Source of the DNA: Epilithonimonas lactis
GTDB taxonomy: Bacteria > Bacteroidota > Bacteroidia > Flavobacteriales > Weeksellaceae
Assembly (NCBI RefSeq): GCF_900110605.1
Contig: NZ_FOFI01000002.1
Span: forward strand, 682,001-746,000
Length of the DNA: 64,000 bases
Direction of reading: 5' to 3'
The position numbers and the translations under genes were made by a program. Each line of letters starts with the position of its first letter. The first letter of the stretch is position 1. The notes under the pieces are model-generated. The model saw only the letters and a list, made by a program, of their open reading frames with translations. It did not search any database and was not told the origin of the DNA. This document shows, piece by piece, positions 40,698 through 49,492 of the stretch.

Positions 40698-41060
40698 ATG
40701 AAAACGAAACAATATTTCTATTGTCTTAGTTTTTCCCTGTTTCTTGTCAGTTGCTCAGATTATATCGATAATGCGAGAATTTACACGGAAGGAAAAATCA
40801 CCACTCAAAATGGCGAAGGTGTCAGTACACCTTTGAAGATCACAAGCAGCATTTTAGTTTCCGAAGGGATTTCCAGAGCGGATGGCAGCTTTGCATTGGG
40901 AGGTCCAGCGACTGTGGATAGTGCCAATCTTTATGTCGGTCGGAAAATTTTGGGATTTTCCACGAATGTAGCGGGTTGCAGGATCAATTATGATTCGCTT
41001 TCCATCAAACTTCCGAGCGGACAAGGTTATACAAAATTTGAAAACATAATTGTAGAATGA
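40698..41060 (+). CDS. Small lipoprotein, carboxypeptidase-regulatory-like
   Basis: 120 aa with a lipoprotein signal sequence (LFLVSC, Cys19) and a single beta-sandwich-like domain (TEGKITTQNGEGVSTPLKI, then SRADGSFAL) resembling CarboxypepD_reg or CnaB modules. It lies 69 bp after the XrtF partner gene but has its own -7 element, and overlaps the next gene by 4 bp. It is probably a periplasmic or surface partner of the following barrel protein. Function unknown. Confidence 0.78.
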   Translation: MKTKQYFYCLSFSLFLVSCSDYIDNARIYTEGKITTQNGEGVSTPLKITSSILVSEGISRADGSFALGGPATVDSANLYVGRKILGFSTNVAGCRINYDSLSIKLPSGQGYTKFENIIVE

Positions 41061-41665
41061 TGAGAAAATATCTATTGTTTCTAATGATCTTGGCACTTTC
41101 ATTCTTCAACGCCCAAGAAAGCGTAAAGCAGAAAGCAAGGTTTTCTATCGATTTAAAAGGCAATTTGGGCATTCCCATCGGTGATAATTTTATGGCTGAT
41201 GGATTGAAAACCTTTGGCGGTTATGGTTTAGGCTTTCAAGCTATTTTTGTTAAAGATTTTGGATTGGGCGGAGAGTTCAACCAAATGTTTTCGAACGTTA
41301 AAGATGTGAGTGTTTTTGGTGCTTTGCAAGATCCAAGACTGACCGATTTTTCTTTTTATCTGATCTATCTGCATTCTTTTGGAGATAGTGGTTTTGATGT
41401 AGAGGCCAAAGCTGGGATTGGAACTTTGTTTTTGAGGAGCGAATCTGTCGATTGGGGAGATCGGTTCCGGCAGTACGGAAATCAGTATATTTTGAGCGGA
41501 AAAATCCTTTACACCATATCAAAGTCTAATAATGTTCAAGTTTTCTTTGGACCCAAAATATACTTTTTTGATTCTGATATCAATTTTGAGAATAAGAAGT
41601 TGGAAAGGTATTATTCCAACGCAACAATCGTGAATCTGAACCTGGGATTTAGATTTAATTTTTAA
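41057..41665 (+). CDS. Outer-membrane beta-barrel protein, 202 aa
   Basis: A signal peptide ends FFNAQ (about 19). The rest has alternating hydrophobic strands and ends in LNLGFRFNF, a typical terminal barrel strand with C-terminal Phe. The size suggests an 8-stranded OmpW/OprF-N-like barrel. The ATGA start overlaps the stop of the lipoprotein gene, so both are one unit. It converges on the CDF gene with overlapping stop codons (TTAA). Confidence 0.82.
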   Translation: MMRKYLLFLMILALSFFNAQESVKQKARFSIDLKGNLGIPIGDNFMADGLKTFGGYGLGFQAIFVKDFGLGGEFNQMFSNVKDVSVFGALQDPRLTDFSFYLIYLHSFGDSGFDVEAKAGIGTLFLRSESVDWGDRFRQYGNQYILSGKILYTISKSNNVQVFFGPKIYFFDSDINFENKKLERYYSNATIVNLNLGFRFNF

Positions 41666-42663
41666 AGATTTTCCACCGTGTGTTTGTCTGGCTGGGAAAT
41701 ATTTTCTCCGGTCCATTCTACTTTTTTCAAAAATTCATGTTGGCGAACAGGACAATTCGCGATTTGGCAAATGGCGCATGAAGTTGGTTTGCAGTCATCC
41801 ATATGGAAGTTGAATTCCACAGTTCTGTCTGTATTTTCTGCAATCTCCTTGATCATTTCTTCCATTTGATTATGGGCCGACCTCAGCTCAAAATACCAAG
41901 GCAAAGTGATGTGCGCATCGATGTGGAGGCGACTTCCAAATTGCTGAATCTTCATATTGTGAACGTCGATCCATTCCGGTTTTCGGTTTTCATTAAGGAA
42001 ATCAGCAAGTCTTCCTAGCATCGCTGGATCTGCCTCGTCCATGATCCCGCTAAGAGATTGTCTGATAATTTTGTAACCGATCGTAATAATATAAAATCCC
42101 AAAGCCAAAGCCACAACAGAATCGATCCAAACCCATTTGGTGAAGTAGACCAAAATCAAACTGACGACGACGCCTAATGTTGAAAAAGTATCGGACTGTA
42201 AATGCTTTCCGGAAGAAATTAGAACAATAGAATTCTCCGCTTTTCCTTTTTGAATTGAAATATATCCTAATACATAATTCGCAATAGCAGTCGCTGCGAT
42301 GATCCAAATTCCCCAATCGATTTTGTTGAGGACTTTCCCTGTGATCAAACTGTTGGAGCCTTCATAGATGATCATCACGCCAGCGATGCTGATGAGTGAG
42401 CCTTCAATCGCTGAGGTCACGAATTCCACTTTGCCATGTCCGTACGGATGATTTTCGTCACGGGGTTTTCCACCGAGATATAAGGCGTAAAGTCCCATGA
42501 AAGCACTGATGATATTCACGATGCTTTCCATGGCGTCAGAAAAGACCGAATCTGAGTTGGTCAGTTTCCACGCCGTGATCTTACCGATAAAAAGGATGAT
42601 CCCAACAGCAGCGATCCATTTCTGAAAAGCGATACTGGAATTTTGTTCTTTGCTATTTTCCAT
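41662..42663 (-). CDS. Cation diffusion facilitator (CDF) metal exporter
   Basis: 333 aa. Six membrane helices carry the metal-site motifs FSDAMES in the second and HLQSD in the fifth; HPYGHGKVE lies between helices two and three. A cytoplasmic domain (about 210-300) ends in an unusual tail with four cysteines spaced C-x4-C-x2-C-x4-C (CKPTSCAICQIANC). It probably exports Zn, Fe or Mn by proton antiport. The tail may bind a metal. The asd terminator ends only 4-5 nt before its ATG. Confidence 0.92.
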   Translation of the reverse strand: MENSKEQNSSIAFQKWIAAVGIILFIGKITAWKLTNSDSVFSDAMESIVNIISAFMGLYALYLGGKPRDENHPYGHGKVEFVTSAIEGSLISIAGVMIIYEGSNSLITGKVLNKIDWGIWIIAATAIANYVLGYISIQKGKAENSIVLISSGKHLQSDTFSTLGVVVSLILVYFTKWVWIDSVVALALGFYIITIGYKIIRQSLSGIMDEADPAMLGRLADFLNENRKPEWIDVHNMKIQQFGSRLHIDAHITLPWYFELRSAHNQMEEMIKEIAENTDRTVEFNFHMDDCKPTSCAICQIANCPVRQHEFLKKVEWTGENISQPDKHTVENL

Positions 42664-42671
42664 TGCTAAAA

Positions 42672-42702
42672 AAAGAATCTTCGAGATTTTCGAAGATTCT
42701 TT
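42672..42702 (-). terminator. Intrinsic terminator between asd and the CDF gene
   Basis: AAAGAATCTTCG and CGAAGATTCTTT, perfect 12 bp arms with a 7 nt loop. On the minus strand it is followed by TTTTTTTAGCA and the CDF start codon. It serves as the asd terminator but also occupies the whole 5' region of the CDF gene. Confidence 0.82.
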
Positions 42703-42715
42703 GATTTTTGTTAGT

Positions 42716-43705
42716 TTAAACTAAGTTGTTCGCTACTAAGTATTCTGCAATCTGAACTGCGTTTGTAGCAGCACCTTTTCGCAGATTGTCTGCCACGATC
42801 CAGAGATTGAGCGTTTTCGGTTGGGAGAGATCTCGACGAATTCTTCCTACAAAAACATCATCTTTTCCTTCAGAATATAAAGGCATCGGGTAGTGGTTAT
42901 TCTTCACATCGTCCTGAAGTGTTACGCCTGGCGTTTCAGAAAGGATCTTTCTTACTTCCTCAAGGTCAAATTCATTTTCGAATTCGATGTTCACACTTTC
43001 AGAATGTCCACCTTGTACGGGAACTCTTACGGCTGTTGCTGTCAAATTGAAAGTATCGTCGCCCATGATCTTCTTAGGCTCTTTCATCAATTTGATCTCT
43101 TCTTTCGTGTAATCGTCATCAGAGAAAACATCGCAATGTGGCAATGCATTTTTGAAGATCTGATAAGGATAAACTTTCTCAGGACTTTCGCCTTTGATCT
43201 CAGCATTTAATTGATCTACGGCCGCTTTTCCTGTTCCAGTTACGGATTGGTAAGTTGAAACGACCACTCTTTTGATATCATATTTAATATTCAAAGGGTG
43301 AAGCACCATTACCAATTGGATCGTAGAACAATTTGGGTTAGCGATGATCTTGTCTTCCTTGGTCAAAACATTTGCGTTGATCTCTGGAACTACCAATTTC
43401 TTAGTTGGATCCATTCTCCAAGCCGAAGAATTGTCGATCACGACTGTTCCAACCTCAGCAAACTTAGGAGCAAATTCCAATGAAGTATCACCACCAGCAG
43501 AAAAGATGGCGATCTCGGGTTTGACTGCAATAGCGTCGTCCATGCTTACGATAGTGAATTCCTTGTCCTTGAACTTGACCTTGTTGCCAACAGATCTCTC
43601 TGATGCTACGGGAATTAATTCGGTGATAGGAAGACCTCTCTCTTCCAAAACTCTCAGCATAACTTGTCCAACCATTCCGGTTGCGCCTACTACAGCTACT
43701 TTCAT
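42716..43705 (-). CDS. asd: Aspartate-semialdehyde dehydrogenase
   Basis: 329 aa enzyme of the aspartate pathway (lysine, threonine, methionine, DAP), converting aspartyl phosphate to the semialdehyde with NADPH. It has a nucleotide fold VVGATGMVGQVML (about 5-17), active-site Cys126 in ANPNCSTIQL, SVTGTGKAAVDQL and the substrate-binding VPVQGGHSE with His. It lies 32 bp downstream of a small membrane-protein gene and is probably co-transcribed. It ends at a strong terminator. Confidence 0.96.
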   Translation of the reverse strand: MKVAVVGATGMVGQVMLRVLEERGLPITELIPVASERSVGNKVKFKDKEFTIVSMDDAIAVKPEIAIFSAGGDTSLEFAPKFAEVGTVVIDNSSAWRMDPTKKLVVPEINANVLTKEDKIIANPNCSTIQLVMVLHPLNIKYDIKRVVVSTYQSVTGTGKAAVDQLNAEIKGESPEKVYPYQIFKNALPHCDVFSDDDYTKEEIKLMKEPKKIMGDDTFNLTATAVRVPVQGGHSESVNIEFENEFDLEEVRKILSETPGVTLQDDVKNNHYPMPLYSEGKDDVFVGRIRRDLSQPKTLNLWIVADNLRKGAATNAVQIAEYLVANNLV

Positions 43706-43737
43706 TGTTTTAAATTAATTAAAATTGTTAATAATAT

Positions 43738-44166
43738 TTATCCGAAGACTCTTGACCAAGGGAAAGCGAACACAAAAAGTGCGAGCGCTACCAATCCTAA
43801 AGACATTAGACGAATTGTTAATTTGTCAGCGGTTTTCAATTTTTTGTTGACGATGGTCATTAGCACTGCTGCGATCAACATAGAGAACGGATGTTCTACG
43901 TAAGTGAATCTCAAATCAGCGTTTTTCATGACTGAACCCATATCCAGTCCTTTGGAGAAGTTGATGATCAACATTGTAATTCCAATAAGGAATTGAACGT
44001 GAAAGAAGATCATGGTGAACAATGTCACTTTGCGCAGAGGTTTCGTAATGTTGCCACTATAGGTAAACATTGTTACCAGCAAAAGGATTAAAAATGCAGC
44101 GACCAGTGCCAGTTCCAGATAAGCGAAACCTTTGTGCGCGTGCAAAAGAATGTTGTAAACTTCCAT
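43738..44166 (-). CDS. Four-helix membrane protein, cytochrome-b-like small protein
   Basis: 142 aa with four hydrophobic helices. It has HAHKGFAYLEL near the N-terminus, FFHVQFLIGI in helix two or three and YVEHPFSMLIAAVLM in helix three, so several histidines fall in helices as in heme-binding proteins. Similar small proteins in flavobacteria are annotated as cytochrome b or hypothetical. The ATG at MEVYNILLHAHKG was chosen over a TTG seven codons upstream because the -7 element lies there. Confidence 0.8.
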   Translation of the reverse strand: MEVYNILLHAHKGFAYLELALVAAFLILLLVTMFTYSGNITKPLRKVTLFTMIFFHVQFLIGITMLIINFSKGLDMGSVMKNADLRFTYVEHPFSMLIAAVLMTIVNKKLKTADKLTIRLMSLGLVALALFVFAFPWSRVFG

Positions 44167-44184
44167 ATTCAGATTTTTGATTGA

Positions 44185-44192
44185 CAAAGATA
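44185..44192 (-). promoter_or_regulatory. Promoter -7 element (TATCTTTG) of the four-helix protein and asd
   Basis: An exact TAnnTTTG match on the minus strand, 18 nt before the ATG. It lies just downstream of the TonB receptor terminator. Confidence 0.55.
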
Positions 44193-44196
44193 AAAA

Positions 44197-44220
44197 AATC
44201 CCGACAGAAAGCCGGGATTT
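44197..44220 (-). terminator. Intrinsic terminator of the Oar-like receptor gene
   Basis: On the minus strand AAATCCCG and CGGGATTT pair and are followed by a T run. It lies 25 bp after the stop codon and abuts the next promoter. Confidence 0.8.
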
Positions 44221-44245
44221 GAGTTATAATTAATATTGATTGAAA

Positions 44246-47200
44246 TTAGAAAATATATCTAACTCCAAACTGTCCTTGCCATCTAGATGCAAGATCAGAA
44301 ATGTTGAAAGCTTTGTTGTCCTGAGGCGCTCTGAAAGTATATCCACCACCACCAGAAGTAGTGTAAGTAATTAGCTGATAAGCTTGGTTAGCTACAAAAT
44401 AGCTTTTGCCCCAATCCTTGTTTAGAAGATTTCCTACATTGAAGATATCAAATGTCAATTGGAATCTGTGAACTCTGTCCTTGATCGTGATTCCAAGATC
44501 CTGAGTAACTCTCATGTCAAATCTGTGTTCCCAAGGTGTTCTAGCTCCATTTCTCTCTGCGTACTGTCCTCTTCTAGTTTTAAGGTAAGGATCTTGCTCG
44601 ATGAAACTATTCAAGGCTGTCCATTGTTCAGCTACAGTGGCAGGGTTTGAGCCTGTAAGTGCAACTAGTTTAATCTCACTTGCATTTCTAGGTACATAGA
44701 TCAAGTCATTAGAGAAAGCACCGTCACCATTCACATCACCGTTGTACAAGTATGTGAAAGGAGATCCAGAAGTTCCAGCGTAGAATAAGCTGAATCCAGT
44801 TGAAAATGCTTTGTTTCTGCCATATTCTACTTTATAACCAGCACTTCCAATAGTTCTGTGTCTGATATCGAAGTTAGAGTTGGCAAGAGCAGGATTGTTA
44901 GGATTTGTCACAACTTGTGTAAACTCCCAGTTAGATAATGCTGTACTACTGTTACCATCGTTGATTGAAGCAGATTGTCCGTTGGTATAAGCTGCCATCA
45001 AGTCCAATCCAAAAGCGAATGATTTTTGCAATTGCGTTGTTAAACTGTACGTGTAACCTCTGCTAGAATTACTTAACAAAATAACATTTGTAAAGTCTGT
45101 AGCGTTAACTCTTTGTCCAGTGTAGTTAGGTCTTGTATCTGCACCTCCTGATAGGGCAGGATTGATGTTTGAATTGCTTCCAGAAATATTGATGTCAGAA
45201 TATACGATATTGTTCATTGTTTTGGAAACCATACCTTCCAAAGTCGCGTTGATGCCTCCAGGCAATCTGAAATCTCCCGCCAAGTTGAATCTCAATACTT
45301 GAGGTATTTTGAAATCGTCGCTAATAAGGTTAACTTCTGCTCTGGTAGATCCAGATCCCATATTTTGTTGATTCTCAATATTTGGGTCGAATCCGTTACC
45401 ACCGTTGATACCAGTAGTTCTTGCGTCAACAGTCCCGAACAACATTCCACTGTTTGTATATTGGTTAGATAACCATACAAATGGTACTCTTCCAGTGAAG
45501 ACACCCACACCTCCACGTAGTACAAGAGATCTGTCACCATTTACGTTATAGTTGAATCCAGCTCTTGGAGCCCATAATAATTGTCCGCTTGGTGTATTAT
45601 CTGTTCTGTATCCAGGGAAAGCAGCTTCGATTTTCGGATTTCTCAAAGGTTTGTCACTAATAACTGGAATGTCTAGTCTAATACCATAAGTCAATCTAAA
45701 GTTTTTGAAAACTTCAGATTCTCCTTGAGCGTAGAATCCTAATTGAGCTGCACTGAATTTAGCTTCTGGTCTAGATTCGCCAGGAATAAGAGAATATGTA
45801 GCTCTAACTCTCGCAGGTACATTATTTAAATAATCCGCTACACTGTTAAAATCCCATCTACCGTTCAAGTTGTTAATGAACAAGTTTCTGAAACTGAAAA
45901 ACTCATTATGGGTTCCTAAAGTAAATGTGCTTTTTCCAACATTCCATTTGAAGTTGTCTGTTACTTCAAAAATAGTTTGGTCAAGTTCGTTTGCAAATGA
46001 ACTTCTTTGAGAACCAAATTCTGCAGATGCGCCGGAAACATTTCCAATATTCAAGATAGTGATCTGTGGAAAAGGACTTCCCGCTGTATCACGGCTGTCT
46101 TTGATAGAAGAATATCCCAAGATCAAATTGTTTGAAAAACTGCTATTAAAGTTACTTCTTAATTCCGCAACTAGACCACTTTGTTTATTAGTGAATTTGT
46201 AAGCATTGTTTCCAAATCTAAAAAAGTTTGCACTTCTAGATAGATTGTCATCAAAAGCATCGATGTAATTATAACGAATGGCTAACTGGTGCTTATCATT
46301 AATATTCCAATCGATTTTTCCAAATATCTTATTGTTTTGAGTCTGGATATCTTGAGGACCGTAGCCACCAATGTCATATCCGTATTTTGAAAGCGTGTAG
46401 TCTGCAATTTGCTGAGCAATTTCATTGGTCATAGTAGTTCCTGCCTCTCCTGCATTGAAAGCCAAAGGAGATGTTCTCCTACCAGATTCTGCATTGAAGA
46501 AAAAGAATAATTTATCCTTGATCAATGGACCACCAACTCTTACACCATATTGGGTTTCACTGAATTTTGAAGACTTTTCACCCGTAATTACACTTTTACC
46601 AATTGTATTTTCATTTCTCCCGAAAAAGTAAACAGACCCTTCAAATTTATTGGTACCAGATCTTGTAACGGCATTTACACCAGCTCCTGTAAAGTTTCCT
46701 TGTGTAACATCGAAAGGAGCCAGAGCTACTTGGATCTCTTGGATGGCATCTAATGAGATTGGTTGTGTGCCAGCTTGTCCACCAGGTGTACCAGAGCCAG
46801 AAAGTCCGAAGACATCATTATTTACAGCACCATCAATGGTAATATTATTATATCTATTGTTCGCTCCTCCAAAAGAGTTTCCATTAGCTTGTGGAGTAAG
46901 TCTTGTAAAATCTTGAAGAGATCTGCTTAGCGTAGGCATATTCTCTATTTGTTTTCTTCCAATAACGGTTGTTGCTCCATTTTTTCGTGAGTTACGTCCC
47001 ACAGCAACCATTTGTACAGCTTCGATAGATGTTTCTTTCGGTTGTGATAGATTTGCATCTACTGCAAATGGTTCACCTAACTGCAAATAGACATCCTCAT
47101 ATATTACAGGCTGTAGATTCCCATAAGTGATCTCTACCAGATAAGGACCTCCAACACGTAGGTTAGACAAATTAAAATATCCAGAACTGTTGGAAACTCC

Positions 47201-47365
47201 AGAATAAACTGTTCCGGAAGGTTGGTGAGTTGCCTTGATGGTTGCACCAGCAGTATTTTTACCAGCAGATTGAGTAACTACTCCGTTAATGCTACTAGTA
47301 GTAACCTGTGCAGAAGCAGTGAAAAAACCGGCAAGTAAAATTGCAACGATTAGAGTCTTTTTCAT
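44246..47365 (-). CDS. Oar-like TonB-dependent outer-membrane protein
   Basis: 1039 aa. A signal peptide ends FFTASAQ (about 20), then a carboxypeptidase-regulatory domain (about 25-110: SINGVVTQSAGKNTAGATI), a plug with MPTLSRSLQDFTRLTPQ and ITIDGAVNNDVFGL, and a large barrel ending GQFGVRYIF. The GAGVNAVTRSGTNKFEGSVY region is typical of the Oar/OmpA-related group. The transported substrate is unknown. Upstream lies nadC; no exact -7 element was found in the 60 bp gap, so it might be read from the nad operon. Confidence 0.93.
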   Translation of the reverse strand: MKKTLIVAILLAGFFTASAQVTTSSINGVVTQSAGKNTAGATIKATHQPSGTVYSGVSNSSGYFNLSNLRVGGPYLVEITYGNLQPVIYEDVYLQLGEPFAVDANLSQPKETSIEAVQMVAVGRNSRKNGATTVIGRKQIENMPTLSRSLQDFTRLTPQANGNSFGGANNRYNNITIDGAVNNDVFGLSGSGTPGGQAGTQPISLDAIQEIQVALAPFDVTQGNFTGAGVNAVTRSGTNKFEGSVYFFGRNENTIGKSVITGEKSSKFSETQYGVRVGGPLIKDKLFFFFNAESGRRTSPLAFNAGEAGTTMTNEIAQQIADYTLSKYGYDIGGYGPQDIQTQNNKIFGKIDWNINDKHQLAIRYNYIDAFDDNLSRSANFFRFGNNAYKFTNKQSGLVAELRSNFNSSFSNNLILGYSSIKDSRDTAGSPFPQITILNIGNVSGASAEFGSQRSSFANELDQTIFEVTDNFKWNVGKSTFTLGTHNEFFSFRNLFINNLNGRWDFNSVADYLNNVPARVRATYSLIPGESRPEAKFSAAQLGFYAQGESEVFKNFRLTYGIRLDIPVISDKPLRNPKIEAAFPGYRTDNTPSGQLLWAPRAGFNYNVNGDRSLVLRGGVGVFTGRVPFVWLSNQYTNSGMLFGTVDARTTGINGGNGFDPNIENQQNMGSGSTRAEVNLISDDFKIPQVLRFNLAGDFRLPGGINATLEGMVSKTMNNIVYSDINISGSNSNINPALSGGADTRPNYTGQRVNATDFTNVILLSNSSRGYTYSLTTQLQKSFAFGLDLMAAYTNGQSASINDGNSSTALSNWEFTQVVTNPNNPALANSNFDIRHRTIGSAGYKVEYGRNKAFSTGFSLFYAGTSGSPFTYLYNGDVNGDGAFSNDLIYVPRNASEIKLVALTGSNPATVAEQWTALNSFIEQDPYLKTRRGQYAERNGARTPWEHRFDMRVTQDLGITIKDRVHRFQLTFDIFNVGNLLNKDWGKSYFVANQAYQLITYTTSGGGGYTFRAPQDNKAFNISDLASRWQGQFGVRYIF

Positions 47366-47425
47366 TTCTTTAAGATTTATGCCGCAAAAGTCTTAAAAAA
47401 ATCAATAGGTTCTGTTAATATAGTG

Positions 47426-48289
47426 TTAAATTTTTAATGCCTTGAGACTCAGGTCGATATTGCTGGAAGAATGGGTTAAAGCACCCGCTGAGATAAAATC
47501 TACCCCAGTTTTTGCCACCGAATTTAACACATCACGTGTGATTCCTCCAGATGCTTCAGTTTCTGATTTTCCATTGACGATTTTAACGGCTTCAGCCATC
47601 AATTCAACCGGCATATTGTCAAACATAATCCTATCAGCACCCGATTTTACAGCTTCTTCTACTTCTTTTAAGTTACGGGTTTCAACTTCAATCTTAAGTT
47701 TCAGTTTATTTTTTTTGACATAATCTTTCGCCATTTTCACAGCGTTGGTGATGCTTCCGTTGTAGTCAACGTGATTGTCTTTCAACATTATCATATCATA
47801 TAATCCGTATCTGTGATTGGTTCCGCCACCGATGGCAACGGCCCACTTTTCGCAGACCCGGAAATTCGGCGTGGTTTTTCTCGTATCGAGAAGTTTTGTT
47901 TTGGTTCCTATTAATCGGGAATCCCAATCGTGCGTCATTGTTGCGATTCCACTCATTCTTTGCATACAATTCAGCACCAATCTTTCTGTTGATAGAATCG
48001 AGCGAGCTTTTCCAGTTACGATGAAAGCAATATCACCTTTTTTCGCAGATTCTCCATCTTTGATGAAAACCTCAATTTTCAAATTCTTATCAAAGTTTTT
48101 AAAGATAATTTCTGCTAATTCCACTCCGGCCAGAATGCAATTTTCTTTGACTATAAGTTGCGCTTTCTGCTCCAAATCTTTCGGAATCGTGGAAAGTGTA
48201 GAGTGGTCGCCGTTTTGGATGTCTTCTTCCAGAGCGGTTCTGATAAATTCCTTTAAAACTTTATCGCTGGCGTATGCTGGTCTTTTCAT
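47426..48289 (-). CDS. nadC: Nicotinate-nucleotide pyrophosphorylase (quinolinate phosphoribosyltransferase)
   Basis: 287 aa enzyme of de novo NAD synthesis, turning quinolinate and PRPP into nicotinate mononucleotide with loss of CO2. Visible: MQRMSGIATMTHDW, LDTRKTTPNFRVCEKWAVAIGGGTNHRYGLYD (in parts), LKDNHV, and the C-terminal EASGGIT and SAGALTHS phosphate-binding loops. Its ATGA start overlaps the stop of the YhcG-type nuclease gene, so it is coupled to a gene outside the NAD pathway. Confidence 0.96.
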   Translation of the reverse strand: MKRPAYASDKVLKEFIRTALEEDIQNGDHSTLSTIPKDLEQKAQLIVKENCILAGVELAEIIFKNFDKNLKIEVFIKDGESAKKGDIAFIVTGKARSILSTERLVLNCMQRMSGIATMTHDWDSRLIGTKTKLLDTRKTTPNFRVCEKWAVAIGGGTNHRYGLYDMIMLKDNHVDYNGSITNAVKMAKDYVKKNKLKLKIEVETRNLKEVEEAVKSGADRIMFDNMPVELMAEAVKIVNGKSETEASGGITRDVLNSVAKTGVDFISAGALTHSSSNIDLSLKALKI

Positions 48290-49485
48290 TTTGTGTTGAG
48301 ATTTTTATTAAGTTCATTTTCAATTTCTTCGATGCTTGGCAGGGAAGATTTAAAGTTATCTGGTAAGATTTTTCTTAATTCATAGGAAGAGATTCCCAAA
48401 GGTTTGTGCAAATCGGTCAAAGAATATTCTGCAATGATGTCGTCTTTCGTTTTACAAATAATCAATCCAACTGTCGCATTATCATTTTCGTCACGCAACT
48501 GCTTATCGACAGACGTTACATAAAAATTGAGTTTCCCTGCGTGTTCCGGCTCGAATTCTCCAGATTTCAGTTCGATGACAACGTATCTTTTTAGTTTAAT
48601 ATGATAGAAAAGTAAATCTAAGAAAAAACTTTGATTCCCGACTTTCATTTCCACTTGCTTCCCTACAAACGCGAAACCATTTCCCAATTCGATTAAAAAT
48701 TTCTGGATATTATCAATTAAAGCATTTTCAAGTTCCCGCTCTTTGAAGTTTTCACTTATATTAAGGAAATCAAAAACATAAGGGTCTTTCAAAGTTTGCT
48801 TTACCAGTTCGCTATCATAGTCAGGAAGGGTTTTAGAAAAATTGGTAATTGCTTTTCCTTGAGATTGGTAGAGATTTCCAGAAATCATATTCAAAAGAAC
48901 CGCTCTGCTCCATCCGTTTTCTATGGTTTTATTAATGTAAAATAAAGCTTCAGTTATGTTTTTACATTTCGTAAAAATCTCAACGTGATGCCTCCACGGA
49001 ATTAAAAAAAGTTTTTGAGTGAAATCGTTATCAACTTGGTAACGATTTTGATTTTTCTCATTTTTAAAATCTCCACCAACTTGCTGGAGATTTGAATTGT
49101 CATTATTTTTTCTGAATTCGCCAACAACTTGTTGACCTTTTGGTATCTGTTTATTTTCTTCCTCTGTGAATATTCCACCAAGTTGGTGGAGATTTATAAC
49201 TTCTTGATTATAAAAAGTATAAAATATTTCAAAGTATCTCAGGTTAGAGGAAGAGAAACCTTTAATCTCAGGAAATTCATTTCTCAAATCATGACTCAAT
49301 TGCTTGAAAAATCCCGAACCATAAGTATTCTCAAAACTCCTTTCAGAAATTTCCTTTCCCAAATCCCAATACATCTCTATCAAAGCAGAATTCACCTGAA
49401 TGGCCGCTTTGATTTGACTTTGCTGGATTTTCTGTTTCAAATCTGAAATCCAACGGAAGTATTGTTCATTGTTTTCTTTAAGCAT
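48286..49485 (-). CDS. PDDEXK nuclease domain protein, YhcG/DUF1016 family
   Basis: 399 aa. An N-terminal DUF1016 helical domain (about 8-100, YWDLGKEISERS, FSSSNLRYFEIFYTF) and a C-terminal PDDEXK domain (about 225-370) with LDLLFYH and VIELKSGEF, which hold the Asp and the Glu-x-Lys of the nuclease site. Between them lies a variable linker of about 55 residues built of imperfect repeats (LHQLGGIF, QQVVGEF, LQQVGGDF, YQVDNDF). YhcG relatives are linked to restriction-type or genome-defence functions, but the role is unproven. It is set between nadB and nadC, with 7 bp and -4 bp junctions. Confidence 0.9.
   Translation of the reverse strand: MLKENNEQYFRWISDLKQKIQQSQIKAAIQVNSALIEMYWDLGKEISERSFENTYGSGFFKQLSHDLRNEFPEIKGFSSSNLRYFEIFYTFYNQEVINLHQLGGIFTEEENKQIPKGQQVVGEFRKNNDNSNLQQVGGDFKNEKNQNRYQVDNDFTQKLFLIPWRHHVEIFTKCKNITEALFYINKTIENGWSRAVLLNMISGNLYQSQGKAITNFSKTLPDYDSELVKQTLKDPYVFDFLNISENFKERELENALIDNIQKFLIELGNGFAFVGKQVEMKVGNQSFFLDLLFYHIKLKRYVVIELKSGEFEPEHAGKLNFYVTSVDKQLRDENDNATVGLIICKTKDDIIAEYSLTDLHKPLGISSYELRKILPDNFKSSLPSIEEIENELNKNLNTK
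49026..49194. repeat. Four quasi-palindromic repeats inside the yhcG-type gene
   Basis: Related cores occur at about 49031, 49075, 49122 and 49175, roughly 45-53 bp apart, each holding CAACTTG or its complement within short inverted arms. The best are CCACCAAGTTGGTGG (49175-49189), a perfect 7 bp palindrome around a G, and CTCCA-N9-TGGAG (49071-49089). They encode the repeated linker of the protein. Confidence 0.7.
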
Positions 49486-49492
49486 ATTTCAA

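Noticed and set aside
48286-49485. The YhcG gene as part of a restriction-modification or multi-gene defence island
   Set aside because: No methyltransferase, specificity or other defence gene is adjacent; neighbours are NAD synthesis genes.
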